Assembly: GCF_001015195.1 (NCBI RefSeq)
Contig: NZ_LDES01000002.1
Location: 124,001-188,000, forward strand
DNA length: 64,000 nt
Direction of reading: 5' to 3'
Source of the DNA: Sphingomonas sp. Y57
Lineage (GTDB): Bacteria; Pseudomonadota; Alphaproteobacteria; Sphingomonadales; Sphingomonadaceae
The position numbers were made by a program, and so were the translations under genes. Positions 1 to 8,191 of the stretch are shown here, one piece after another. How positions within the stretch are numbered: position 1 is the first letter of the stretch; the number at the start of each line of letters is the position of its first letter. The notes beneath the pieces are model-generated. The model was not told where the DNA came from and ran no database searches. It was given only the letters and a program-made list of their open reading frames with translations.

Positions 1-1
1 C

Positions 2-520
2 GGACTCCGTCTGCGCGGCTCGATCAACTATAGCCGCGCGCGTTATATCAGCTTCCTCGCACCCTGTTATTCCGGCGAGACGATCGCGCAGGGCTGCAAC
101 ACGACGTTCCGGGGCAGCCTGGGTCAGCGTCTCGACGGAAAGCCGACGACGAACTCGCCGACGTGGACCGGCTCCGCCGGCATCGACTACGAATATCGGA
201 TGGCTTCCGGTGCGAGCCTGAACTTCACGGCCGGCGGCCGCTACAGCAGCGGCTACTTCGCCTCCGCGTTCAACAGCCCGCTGTCCCGGCAGCCGAGCTA
301 TGCGATGTTCGACGCGTCGGTGCGCTGGATCGCCAAGGGAGATCGCTTCGAGATCGGCCTGATCGGCAAGAATCTGACGAACCGGTTCGTCGTAACCGGC
401 GCGGCCGATGCCCCCTCGACCGGCTCCGGCACGGGCACCAACAATGGCGTGCTCGCGGACCAGCGCTCCTATACGTCGCTGCCGCGCACCGTGCAGATCG
501 AGGCGACCTACAGGTTCTGA
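2..520 (+). CDS. TonB-dependent receptor, C-terminal fragment (5' end outside window)
   Basis: The reading frame is open from base 2 and ends at TGA 518-520, giving about 172 residues of an outer-membrane beta-barrel. Alternating aromatic/polar strands are visible, and the last residues (IEATYRF) are the terminal strand with a C-terminal Phe, the usual outer-membrane insertion signal. Motifs such as FEIGLIGKNLTNRF are typical of the last barrel strands of TonB-dependent receptors. The plug domain and TonB box lie left of the window, so the ligand cannot be judged. A SnoaL-like gene follows on the same strand, which is common in sphingomonad catabolic clusters. Family assignment is confident; substrate is unknown. 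Confidence 0.9.
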   Translation, partial: GLRLRGSINYSRARYISFLAPCYSGETIAQGCNTTFRGSLGQRLDGKPTTNSPTWTGSAGIDYEYRMASGASLNFTAGGRYSSGYFASAFNSPLSRQPSYAMFDASVRWIAKGDRFEIGLIGKNLTNRFVVTGAADAPSTGSGTGTNNGVLADQRSYTSLPRTVQIEATYRF

Positions 521-648
521 CGGATCGCGGATGATTGGCGGGGCCGTGGGCGAAGGACATAAGGTCCCGCCCGCGGTCCTGTCGCGCCGGCGGGGCGTGC
601 GGACCTGCGCGCAGCCGGCTATGCTGAAGGACGAACGGGAGAGGACCG

Positions 649-1176
649 ATGAGCGGCGTGGCCCACTGCCACCAGGATATCGCACAAGTGATCTATCGCT
701 ATGCGCGGGGCCTCGACCGTCTGGATGCCGCCCTCCTGCGTTCATGCTATCATGACGAGGCGTTCGACAGCCGCCCCCCGATCTTCGAGGGCACGGCGGA
801 CGCCTTCGTCGACTGGGTGATGCCGTTCATGCGCGGCCTGGAACTGAGCACCCACCTGATCGGCAACATCCTGATCGAGCCGGACGGGGACGTGGCGGGG
901 GTCGAAAGCTATTTCACCGCCCATCTTCGCGCACGCACGGCAGAGGGACTGACGGAGACGGTGCGGAGCGGCCGGTACATCGATCGCTTCGAGCGACGGG
1001 GCGGTCGCTGGGCCATCGCCCGACGGATGGCGGTGACCGACTGGAGCCGCAGCCAGCGGCTGGACGAAGCCGCGGTCAGCCTCACGCTTCCCGGTGCCTC
1101 TGCGGGGGTACAACATCCCGTCACGCGGGATCGCGACGACATTTCCTATGGGGTCCTGGGGAGGACGCCCTCCTGA
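649..1176 (+). CDS. SnoaL-like (NTF2 fold) protein
   Basis: This 175-residue protein starts at ATG 649 behind a purine-rich GGGAGAGG. The layout is that of SnoaL-like polyketide-cyclase/dehydratase proteins of the NTF2 fold: an N-terminal helix (DIAQVIYRYARGLDRLD), a YHDEAFD segment, then strands ending in a GGRWAIARRMAVTDW core. Members act as small cyclases, dehydratases or isomerases, or have no known activity, so function cannot be named. It lies between a TonB receptor and a minus-strand SDR/MFS operon that encodes a second SnoaL-like protein at 3516-4064, suggesting related roles in one catabolic locus. Confidence 0.75.
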   Translation: MSGVAHCHQDIAQVIYRYARGLDRLDAALLRSCYHDEAFDSRPPIFEGTADAFVDWVMPFMRGLELSTHLIGNILIEPDGDVAGVESYFTAHLRARTAEGLTETVRSGRYIDRFERRGGRWAIARRMAVTDWSRSQRLDEAAVSLTLPGASAGVQHPVTRDRDDISYGVLGRTPS

Positions 1177-1412
1177 GCAGAGGTTCGGCGCAACCTGCGA
1201 CGCGCCGGCCCAGCCTCTCCGGCCCAGCTCTCCAGCAGGATCCGAAAGTTCGCGAAGGGCGCGTGCCATCGACTATGACAGGCTGATAGCACTGCGCCTG
1301 CCGCTAGTGCGCCAAGCTTAAGGCCAAGGACAGTATTTCCCTAACCCCTGGGTGTCGGCTTCGGCGCGGAACCCGTCGTCATCGACCATGGCAGGGTGCC
1401 GAAGCGCGGGCC

Positions 1413-2168
1413 CTAGAGGGCGGTGGCGCCGCCGTCGGGCACAAGCAATGTGCCCGTGAAGAAGCTCGCCTCGTCCGAAAGCAGGAAGCAGATCGGCGCG
1501 GCAATCTCCTCGGGCTCGGCACTGCGCCTCTGCGGCGTGTGCTGGACCGCGCTCGCCACGCCCTTCTCGTAATCGCCGCCGCCGCGCGCCACGAACAGCG
1601 GCTCGGTCATCGCGGTGCGGACATGACCGGGCGCCACCACATTCACGCGTATCCCGTCGCCGGCGACCTCGATCGCGAGCTGCCGCGAGAGGGCGAGGAT
1701 GGCGCCCTTGGCGGCAGAGTAGCCGCCCACGCCGTCGCGGCCGACCAGGGCGGCGATCGACGCGACGTTCACGATCGCCCCGCCCCCTGCTTGCCGCAGG
1801 ATCGGCAGAGCCTCCCGGCAGACCAGGAAGGTGCCGGTCGCATGAACAGCCAGCATCCGGTTCCAGTCAACCAGGGCGAGATCGCCCAATCGGCCGAAAC
1901 TCGCGTGCCCGGCGGCGTTCAGCACACAGGAAAAGGGTCCGAGCCGAGCGACCGTTTCGGCGACGGCAGACCGGACGCTGGCCTCGTCTGCAACGTCGCA
2001 GGCGATCCCGATGGCATCGGGCACCTCCCTGGCGGCGGCCGCTGCCCTGGCGCCGTCTATGTCGGCGATCGCGATGCGGCCGCCCTCCATGGCAAAGCGG
2101 CGGGCGGCGGCCTGGCCAATCCCCGATGCCGCGCCGGTAGCGAACAGCACCTTGCCGGCAAAGCGCAT
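1413..2168 (-). CDS. Short-chain dehydrogenase/reductase (SDR)
   Basis: A 251-residue classical SDR. The N-terminal cofactor motif is TGAASGIG (Gly-rich loop), followed by an acidic AIADIDGA after strand 2 (Asp at this place usually favours NAD), then NAAG, the catalytic Ser in NVASIAA, and YSAAK (Tyr/Lys). It ends with VPDGGATAL. It would oxidise or reduce an alcohol/ketone intermediate. I use ATG 2168, which overlaps the MFS stop as TGATG, rather than the TTG three bases upstream. It is the last gene of a four-gene minus-strand operon (hydrolase, SnoaL, MFS, SDR), so it probably acts on the product of that hydrolase. Substrate is unknown. Confidence 0.9.
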   Translation of the reverse strand: MRFAGKVLFATGAASGIGQAAARRFAMEGGRIAIADIDGARAAAAAREVPDAIGIACDVADEASVRSAVAETVARLGPFSCVLNAAGHASFGRLGDLALVDWNRMLAVHATGTFLVCREALPILRQAGGGAIVNVASIAALVGRDGVGGYSAAKGAILALSRQLAIEVAGDGIRVNVVAPGHVRTAMTEPLFVARGGGDYEKGVASAVQHTPQRRSAEPEEIAAPICFLLSDEASFFTGTLLVPDGGATAL

Positions 2169-3529
2169 CAATGTGGCGTTCCCGCCAGCGCGGCGGCATC
2201 GGCCTTCGCGAGCGCCGCGCGGTAAGCGGGCAGGCCACGCGCGATCACGAGGGCGGCGAACAGGGCGGCGAGCGAACAGACGATGCCCAGCGACCAGCCG
2301 ACCTTCGCCGGATCGTGGAAGACATGATCAGTCAACAGCGCGATCAGGGTCGGGGGAAGCGCGACGCCGACGAGCGAGACGATGAACATGTAGAGCGATG
2401 CCGCGACGCCGCGCATCCGGTTCGGTGTCACGGTCTGCAGCGCCGCCGCAGCCATCGGCATCGGGAGGCTGCAGAAGAAGGTGAGGACGGCGCAGATCGC
2501 CAGCGCGGCAGGGTAGCTCGCGGCCAGCGGCAGCGCCGCCGCGACGGGCACCAGGCCGAGGCAGGCGATGACCGGGATGCGCATATTATGGTCGCGATAT
2601 CCGCGCGCGACGAGCCACCGGCCCAGGAAGGGGCCGGCCAGGACCCCCAGGCATCCCATGATCAGCACGATCACGCCATATTCGAGGCCAATGTCGCCCA
2701 GCGGCACGCCGAAGCGGCGGACCAGATAGGTCGGCATCCAGGCGGGGACGGCGTAGAAGGTGATCGTCTGCAGCGAGATGCCGCCGTAGAAGGCGCCATA
2801 AAAGGCGCGCGCCTGCCACATGTGACGGACGACGGCGCCCAGGCGGAAGGACGGGGCCGCCGTCGTCTCCTGGCGGGCGGGCTCGCGGATCAGGAACAGC
2901 AGCAGGATCGGAACGAGGCCGATGCATCCCGCGACGAGGAAGGCCGCGCGCCACGGAGTGAGGCCATGCCAGCCGCCATCGCCGGAGGGATTGCCGAGCG
3001 CATGCACGACCGTCCCGCCGAGAATGAGGGCCATGCCGCCGCCAAGATAGGGGCCGAGCAGGAAGACGCTCATCGCCCTGGGCAGCCGGTCGCGCGAAAA
3101 ATAGTCGGCGATCAAGGACCAGGCTGCGGGCATCAGAAACGCCTCCGCCGCGCCTACGCCAAGGCGGGCCGAGAACAGCATGCCGTAGGATGCGGACAGC
3201 CCGCAGCCCACCGTGAATGCGCTCCATACGGCGACCGCGAATACGCAGATGTTGCGGCGGTGGCCGAGATCCGCCCAGCGGCCCGCGATCGGCGCGGCAA
3301 AGGCAAAGGCGAGGACGAAGGCGAAGCCCAGCAGGAAACTGACGCTGGTATCGTCCAGGCGGAAGTCCCGGCGGATCGGCTCGACCAGCAGATTGAGCAT
3401 CTGGCGATCGACGAAGGCGAACGAGTAGCCGAGCAGCAGGATGATCGTGACGATCCAGGCGTAGCGGCCGTTCCGTCCGGCCACCTCCTGCTCCGGGGGC
3501 GCCGTGATCGCGGGATCAGGCTCCGCCAT
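2168..3529 (-). CDS. MFS transporter
   Basis: A 453-residue major facilitator superfamily permease with about 12 hydrophobic segments. After a short acidic N-terminus, the first helix (YAWIVTIILLLGYSFAFVDRQ) and a RWADLGHRRN loop between helices 2 and 3 match the MFS signature, and the second half repeats the pattern. The general type resembles hexuronate/aromatic-acid permeases found in sphingomonad catabolic operons. The start overlaps the end of the SnoaL-like gene by 14 bases, and the stop overlaps the SDR start, so the genes are translationally coupled. It probably imports or exports the compound handled by the surrounding enzymes. Confidence 0.9.
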   Translation of the reverse strand: MAEPDPAITAPPEQEVAGRNGRYAWIVTIILLLGYSFAFVDRQMLNLLVEPIRRDFRLDDTSVSFLLGFAFVLAFAFAAPIAGRWADLGHRRNICVFAVAVWSAFTVGCGLSASYGMLFSARLGVGAAEAFLMPAAWSLIADYFSRDRLPRAMSVFLLGPYLGGGMALILGGTVVHALGNPSGDGGWHGLTPWRAAFLVAGCIGLVPILLLFLIREPARQETTAAPSFRLGAVVRHMWQARAFYGAFYGGISLQTITFYAVPAWMPTYLVRRFGVPLGDIGLEYGVIVLIMGCLGVLAGPFLGRWLVARGYRDHNMRIPVIACLGLVPVAAALPLAASYPAALAICAVLTFFCSLPMPMAAAALQTVTPNRMRGVAASLYMFIVSLVGVALPPTLIALLTDHVFHDPAKVGWSLGIVCSLAALFAALVIARGLPAYRAALAKADAAALAGTPH

Positions 3530-4064
3530 GGAAGGCCTTCCAGCTTGGCAGTTGCTCCGGCCAGTCGGCCGGGACGGCGCCCCGTCGATCGATCACGCGC
3601 CGATCCGGATCGCCCCAGCTGTCTCCGGGCGCGCGTACATAATAGAGAAAGGCGAGTTCGCGTGCCTGGAAGCGCCACCGGCCGTGCTGCCGCACGTAAT
3701 TGTCGTGGTAGCGGATCGCAGTCTGCCACAGGCCGTCCTGCCGCCGCACTTCCGCGTGCGCGGTCGCGACCCCCTTAGCGCGATCGGGATCCGACGGATC
3801 GAGATCGAGGATATGATCGTGAATATAGTGGAAGCTTGGACCCATGTTGCCGAGCTGTGCGCGAAACTCGGCAGCGATCGCGGCGCGGCCATGGACGGCG
3901 AAGCTGCCGTTGCGGGTGCCGAAGCTCGCATCTTCCGCGAAGAGCTCGGCGAGCGCATCGATATCGCGATTGTCGACCGCATAGGCATAGCGCGAGAGCA
4001 GCTCGCGCAGCGCCAGCCGGCTCTCGACCGCCTCGAGTCGCTGATCGCGGGCGCTCTCGCTCAC
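3516..4064 (-). CDS. SnoaL-like (NTF2 fold) protein
   Basis: I place the start at GTG 4064, whose last two bases are shared with the stop of the upstream hydrolase (GTGA). The longer frame to 4187 would run deep into that hydrolase and has no protein-like sequence there. The resulting 182 residues read as a SnoaL_4-type fold: LRELLSRYAYAVDNRDIDALAELFAEDA, then FHYIHDHILDLDP, and a C-terminal RWRFQARELAFLYYV. A Tyr/Asp/His set (YAYAVDNRD, HYIHDH) lines the pocket in related dehydratase-like proteins. Function is not known. It is encoded between a hydrolase and an MFS transporter in one operon. Confidence 0.8.
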   Translation of the reverse strand: MSESARDQRLEAVESRLALRELLSRYAYAVDNRDIDALAELFAEDASFGTRNGSFAVHGRAAIAAEFRAQLGNMGPSFHYIHDHILDLDPSDPDRAKGVATAHAEVRRQDGLWQTAIRYHDNYVRQHGRWRFQARELAFLYYVRAPGDSWGDPDRRVIDRRGAVPADWPEQLPSWKAFHGGA

Positions 4065-4948
4065 CGCGTGGCCGACGGTGCGAAGAAGTCGGCCAGGATC
4101 CGTGCCGTCGCTTCCGGCTGCTGATCCAGGAAGAAGTGGCCGCCAGGCACCGTTGCGGCGCGAACGTCGGTGGCGCGCTTCCGCCACTCGGCCCGAATGT
4201 CGAAAAGGGTCGTCATGATCCCATGTTCGGCCCAGAGGGCGAGGAGAGGGCAGGTGACCTTGGTGTCGAGATCGGCGGCGTCGTGATCCAGGTCGATCGT
4301 CGATCCCGCGCGATAGTCCGAGCAGGAGGCGGTGATCATCGCCGGATCGCGCCAGCAGCGGCGATATTCCGCCAGCATGGCGGGATCGAAGGCATCCAAT
4401 GTGGTGCCGCCGTTACTGCCGAGGCAATGCTCGAAATAATAATCGGGATCGGCGCCGATCAGATGTTCGGGATAAGGCGCCGGCTGGGGCAGGAAATACC
4501 ACTGCCAGTAGGTTTTGGCGATGTTGCGGTTCGTGTCCATGTACATCGTATAGGTCGGCACGAGATCGAGCACCGCCAGCGAGTCCACCCGGTCCGCCCA
4601 GTCCAGCGTGAGACGATGTGCGACGCGGCCGCCCCGGTCATGACCGGCCACGCTGAACCGGGTGAAGCCCAGCGCCTCCATCATCCCCACCTGGTCTGCA
4701 GCCATCGCGCGGAAAGAATAGGTGGAATTGTCCGGCGCGTTGGGCGGCTTCGAGGAATCGCCGTAGCCGCGCAGGTCTCCGCAGACCACGGTGAAGCGAT
4801 CGGCCAGCAGCGGGGCGACCTTGGCCCACATGAAGCGATTTTGCGGATAGCCATGCAGTAGCAGGAGGGGAGGCCCCGAGCCGCCGATGGCGAAGGCGAC
4901 CTCGATGTCGCCGACCGTGATGGTCCTGTGGTCAAAGCCCTCGAACAT
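4061..4948 (-). CDS. Alpha/beta hydrolase, fluoroacetate/haloacetate dehalogenase-like
   Basis: With the start at ATG 4948 (GGGAG five to nine bases upstream) the protein has 295 residues and aligns position for position, from memory, with haloacetate dehalogenases. It has nucleophile Asp104 in GHDRGGR, carboxylate-binding Arg105 and Arg108, acid Asp128 in VLDLVPTY, and catalytic His271 in GGHFFLD. The halide pocket keeps Trp150 and Tyr212, but residue 149, a His in fluoroacetate dehalogenases, is Gln (YWQWYF). The enzyme may therefore hydrolyse a related 2-substituted acid, ester or epoxide rather than fluoroacetate. It heads the hydrolase-SnoaL-MFS-SDR operon and faces a TonB receptor gene across a 265-base control region. 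Confidence 0.85.
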   Translation of the reverse strand: MFEGFDHRTITVGDIEVAFAIGGSGPPLLLLHGYPQNRFMWAKVAPLLADRFTVVCGDLRGYGDSSKPPNAPDNSTYSFRAMAADQVGMMEALGFTRFSVAGHDRGGRVAHRLTLDWADRVDSLAVLDLVPTYTMYMDTNRNIAKTYWQWYFLPQPAPYPEHLIGADPDYYFEHCLGSNGGTTLDAFDPAMLAEYRRCWRDPAMITASCSDYRAGSTIDLDHDAADLDTKVTCPLLALWAEHGIMTTLFDIRAEWRKRATDVRAATVPGGHFFLDQQPEATARILADFFAPSATR

Positions 4949-4982
4949 CGTGTCTCCCGGAGTTTTTTGCGGCGCTATCTTG

Positions 4983-5155
4983 TATACGGATGTTCCCTTA
5001 GCGAACGCCTGAACAAAGATCAAATCGACCGTATTGCGAGCTGGGTTTGATCGCCATGCGCAGGTGTTTCAAATTAACATATTGAAAATAAAGGATTTAA
5101 TTTTCAATGGCGATGATTGGCGCCGGAACGAAAAAAAGATCGTAATTATACGGAT
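4983..5155. promoter_or_regulatory. Direct repeats TATACGGAT in divergent promoter region
   Basis: The nonamer TATACGGAT occurs at 4983-4991 and again at 5147-5155, with a related TATACGCA just after (5168-5175). The two full copies lie close to the hydrolase start and the TonB receptor start, respectively. Repeats placed at both promoters of a divergent pair suggest binding sites for a shared regulator; no regulator gene is adjacent. This is inference from position only. Confidence 0.35.
5081..5108. promoter_or_regulatory. Inverted repeat ATTGAAAAT-N10-ATTTTCAAT upstream of TonB receptor
   Basis: A perfect 9-bp inverted repeat with a 10-base spacer sits in an AT-rich stretch, in contrast to the GC-rich surroundings, about 105 bases before the TonB receptor GTG start. 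Size and spacing suit a dimeric transcription factor. The cognate regulator is not visible in this window. Confidence 0.4.
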
Positions 5156-5213
5156 ATGCGTTATTAGTATACGCAACAGGTCCCGATCGAGTGGCCGTTT
5201 GGAGGAGGATGTA

Positions 5214-7556
5214 GTGATCATACGACCAGCTTTTCGCGCATTGGGTGCTTCCGTGAGCCTGCTGGCCTTCTCCACACCACTACTCGCCCAGACCGGGGAG
5301 GCGCCCGCAGCGTCGACGGTCGCGCAGCCGCCATCGGACGTCGCGCTACAGGCCGCGAACGCCGGCGCGGGTGCGGCGGGCGGGCTCGAAGATATCGTCG
5401 TGACGGCGCGCATCCGTAAGGAGACCGCGATGCAGACGCCGGCTGCGGTCACCGCCCTGACGACGGTACAGATCGACCGGCAGGCGATCGGCACCATGCA
5501 GGCGCTCGCCGCGACGATCCCGAATGTGAGCATCGCATCCTACTTCCTGACGGATGCCATCTACATTCGCGGCATCGGCAATGGCGGCCTGCAGGCGGGC
5601 TTCGAACAGCAGGCCGGCCTGTTCATCGACGGCATCTATTTCGGCAACGGTAACTGGATAAGCGGCGGCATGGTCGATGTAGCGTCGGCCGAGATACTTT
5701 CCGGACCGCAAGGCGTCTATTTCGGCAAGAACACGATCGCCGGCGCATTCAACATCCGTACTGCCAATCCGACGCCGGAACTGAGCGGGCAGGTGAAGGT
5801 CGGGTATGAGACCGAGGCTGCCGAGCGCTATGTCAACGCGACCATCTCGGGGCCGATCACCAACACGCTGGGCGGCCGACTGACCGGCTATTACAGCAAG
5901 ATGGACGGCTGGGTGAAGGACATCAACGGCCATGACCAGCCCGGCGACGGCAGCAAGCTCGCGCGCGCAACGCTGTCATGGGCGCCGACCTCCAATTTCG
6001 ACGCCAACCTCAAGGCGCAACTCAGCGAGTTCACGAGCAACGGGCCGTTCAACACCGCGGTGTTGCTGAACTGCCGTGGCCCCAACAATACGCCAGCCCC
6101 GCTCGCCCGCTTCGGTTCGGCGGGATCGGCGGCCTGCCGGATCGACGGTCCGATCCCGATCAATCAGGATACGGCGCTCGGCGATTCCTTCGTACGCAAC
6201 CGTGCCTATGCGCTGTCGTTGAACATGCACCTGCGCCAGGAGTTCGGCGAACTGACCTCCGTCACCGGACTCAACCGCTTCCGGCTGACCACCCAGGGGC
6301 AGCAGACTCTCGGATCGATCGATGCGGTCGACGGCTATAACGTCAACCAGAACCGTCAATTCTCGCAAGAGCTTCGGTATCAGACCAAGCTCGACCTGCC
6401 GGTCAATGTTCTCGTTGGCGCCTATTATCAAAAGTCGAACTATCTGAATAATAATTTCGCGAACGTCTTCCCGATGGCGCTGCAGGGTGCGACCTACACC
6501 TTCGAGAAGGTGGCGAGACAGCAAGGGCGTACCTGGTCGGTATTCGGCGAGATCCAGATCAAGCTCGCCGATCAACTTCAGCTCGACATCGCCAATCGTT
6601 ATACCCACGAGAAGAAGTCGGCGACCTGGATCGAAAATGCCGTCGCACCCTATGCGCCGGCCCAGGCCGCTTATGGGCCGGCCGGCGCGCTGGTCACGAT
6701 CGCGCCCCTGAAGTTCAAGAACAATTCGCCGCAGGCGATCCTGACCTGGAAGCCCAATGCGGACGTGATGGCCTACGCAGCGTACAAGACGGGCTATCTT
6801 TCGGGCGGCTACAATATCAATACCCAGGCAACCCCCCGCACCAATCCCGCCAGCCTGATATTCGGACCCGAGAAGGTACGCGGCGGCGAGGTCGGTTCGA
6901 AGATCTGGCTCCTCGACCGGAAGCTGAAGCTCAGCGCCGTCGGCTATTATTACAAATATACCGGGCTGCAGGCGGCGATATTCGACCCGGTCCTTATCGC
7001 CTATATCGTGCAGAATGCCGCCGTTTCTGAAACGAAGGGCATAGAGCTTCAGGGAACGGCGGTGCTCGGGAGCGGTCTCGTCCTGTCCGGCAGCCTCAAC
7101 TACAATGATTCAAAATACACGAAATATGTCGGTGTTTGCGTCCCCGGGCTTCGACCGGGCGTGGCGCCGTGCGACGTCCGCCAGCCCGACGGGTCGTTTG
7201 CGCAGGATTATGCGGGTACGCCCACCAGCATGGCGCCGAAGTGGTCCGGCAACGCCCGCCTCGAATATACCCGCCCGCTGTCCGACGATATGACGCTGCG
7301 CGTGGCGACGGGGGTCAAATACTCCAGTAAGTATATCGTCAACGACATCCTTGATCAGCCGCACTATTTCAAGCTGGACGCGAGCGTGGGCATCGATCGC
7401 GGGCCGTTCAGCTTCTCCGTGATCGGCCGAAACCTCAACAAGCACATGGACTGCGGCGTCGCCTCGCCCCAGCCCCTGACCACGGGCAGTGGCGAGGTCC
7501 GCTGCATCCTCAATCGCCCGCGCGAGCTGAGGCTGGAGGCCAGCTACCGCTTCTGA
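5214..7556 (+). CDS. TonB-dependent receptor
   Basis: A complete outer-membrane receptor of 780 residues. I choose GTG 5214, preceded by GGAGGAGG at 5201-5208, because it gives a clean signal peptide (FRALGASVSLLAFSTPLLAQ). The upstream extension is low-complexity and unlikely. After the signal peptide comes a TonB-box-like EDIVVTA, then a plug domain (ITALTT, YIRGIG, LSGPQGVYFGKNT) and a long barrel ending in LRLEASYRF with terminal Phe. The plug motif GPQGVYFGKN is typical of the large sphingomonad receptor families that import catabolic substrates rather than classic siderophores. It is divergent from the hydrolase/SnoaL/MFS/SDR operon and likely brings in that operon's substrate. Confidence 0.95.
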   Translation: MIIRPAFRALGASVSLLAFSTPLLAQTGEAPAASTVAQPPSDVALQAANAGAGAAGGLEDIVVTARIRKETAMQTPAAVTALTTVQIDRQAIGTMQALAATIPNVSIASYFLTDAIYIRGIGNGGLQAGFEQQAGLFIDGIYFGNGNWISGGMVDVASAEILSGPQGVYFGKNTIAGAFNIRTANPTPELSGQVKVGYETEAAERYVNATISGPITNTLGGRLTGYYSKMDGWVKDINGHDQPGDGSKLARATLSWAPTSNFDANLKAQLSEFTSNGPFNTAVLLNCRGPNNTPAPLARFGSAGSAACRIDGPIPINQDTALGDSFVRNRAYALSLNMHLRQEFGELTSVTGLNRFRLTTQGQQTLGSIDAVDGYNVNQNRQFSQELRYQTKLDLPVNVLVGAYYQKSNYLNNNFANVFPMALQGATYTFEKVARQQGRTWSVFGEIQIKLADQLQLDIANRYTHEKKSATWIENAVAPYAPAQAAYGPAGALVTIAPLKFKNNSPQAILTWKPNADVMAYAAYKTGYLSGGYNINTQATPRTNPASLIFGPEKVRGGEVGSKIWLLDRKLKLSAVGYYYKYTGLQAAIFDPVLIAYIVQNAAVSETKGIELQGTAVLGSGLVLSGSLNYNDSKYTKYVGVCVPGLRPGVAPCDVRQPDGSFAQDYAGTPTSMAPKWSGNARLEYTRPLSDDMTLRVATGVKYSSKYIVNDILDQPHYFKLDASVGIDRGPFSFSVIGRNLNKHMDCGVASPQPLTTGSGEVRCILNRPRELRLEASYRF

Positions 7557-7566
7557 TCGGCCGGAT

Positions 7567-7600
7567 CCCCGCCGCCTCCGGTATCAGGGAGACGGCGGGG
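7567..7600 (+). terminator. GC-rich hairpin after TonB receptor gene
   Basis: CCCCGCCG followed by CCTCC pairs with GGGAG and CGGCGGGG across a short loop, directly after the TonB receptor stop at 7556. There is no clear T-tract, so it is either a GC-type terminator or an mRNA 3' end stabiliser. Confidence 0.5.
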
Positions 7601-7976
7601 ACGTGGCCACCGTGGCGCGAGCTCCTGGGGGCGCTTGTGATGCTCCGGGCGTGGGAATGGGGGGCTCGGCCGGCCTCTACGGGGCGCTGCGCTCATATCG
7701 GCAGGTGCGGCGATGTCGGCCGCTCGGCGTGAGGTCGGCAGCTTGCCTTATCGCCCGGTAGGGCAGGCAAGGGATTCATCGAGGTGCCGCATCGTCAGGC
7801 AGGAGACGAAGCCGGCGACGGGCCACCCGATCCAGTCCCGCTGATGACGAGCATCAGGACGCCATTGACCGCGGCAGGGCACGCCGGAATCCGCGTCGAT
7901 CCCCATGAGAAGCAGGGTGGCAACCCGGGGCGCGGGACCCGGATTCTTAAAATTATCCCATGATTTCGGCGAGAAA
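7601..7976. other. Intergenic stretch without recognisable gene
   Basis: About 375 bases between the hairpin and the tRNA-like repeat. Short frames here have no protein-like composition and no plausible ribosome site. It forms the chromosomal flank just outside the proposed island. Confidence 0.5.
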
Positions 7977-7998
7977 TGGCGGAGCGGGAGGGATTCGA
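7977..7998 (-). repeat. Left attachment repeat: tRNA-Ser 3'-end fragment
   Basis: On the minus strand these 22 bases read as the T-loop, T-stem 3' strand, acceptor 3' strand (CCGCTCC), discriminator G and CCA of a tRNA-Ser-like gene. The remaining tRNA body is absent; the next bases belong to the small gene at 8009-8191. The first 18 bases (TGGCGGAGCGGGAGGGAT on the plus strand) recur exactly at 35870-35887. tRNA 3' ends are classic integration sites for P4-type integrases, and an integrase remnant lies next to the right copy. I interpret this as the distal end of an integrated island. Confidence 0.7.
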
Positions 7999-8008
7999 TG
8001 CCCGCCGC

Positions 8009-8191
8009 CTAACAGCATTTGCCGCCGGCAGACCCATAGCGTCGCTGCTGCCGGTCGCGGAAAAAGGCGGCCCGGGTCATCGGCTCCCGATCCGGATGGG
8101 TCTGCCGGACATGCCGGCAATAGCGATCATAGTCGGGCAGTCCGATCATCAGGCGCGCGGTTTCGCGCAGTATATGGACGATACGAATCAT
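8009..8191 (-). CDS. YbdD/YjiX family small protein (CstA partner)
   Basis: A 60-residue protein starting at ATG 8191, overlapping the CstA stop as ATGA. The core LMIGLPDYDRYCRHVRQTHPDREPMTRAAFF followed by RQQRRYG matches the DUF466/YbdD family, which is nearly always encoded directly after cstA-type genes. It ends in GGKCC, with two terminal cysteines. The family is thought to assist or modulate the CstA/BtsT-type transporters; the mechanism is not established. Tight coupling to the upstream gene supports the same here. Its 3' end lies only ten bases from the left att repeat. Confidence 0.9.
   Translation of the reverse strand: MIRIVHILRETARLMIGLPDYDRYCRHVRQTHPDREPMTRAAFFRDRQQRRYGSAGGKCC

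Noticed and set aside
2171-3778. A 535-residue plus-strand frame over the MFS gene
   Set aside because: Antisense shadow of the MFS transporter, Arg/Gln/Asp-rich without a fold.
4065-4187. Longer start for the SnoaL-like protein
   Set aside because: The extra 41 residues overlap the hydrolase and are Arg-rich, non-homologous sequence; the GTG at 4064 overlapping the hydrolase stop is more credible.
7977-7998. A functional tRNA-Ser gene at the left repeat
   Set aside because: Only the 3' quarter is present; anticodon and D arms are absent and the next bases encode YbdD.
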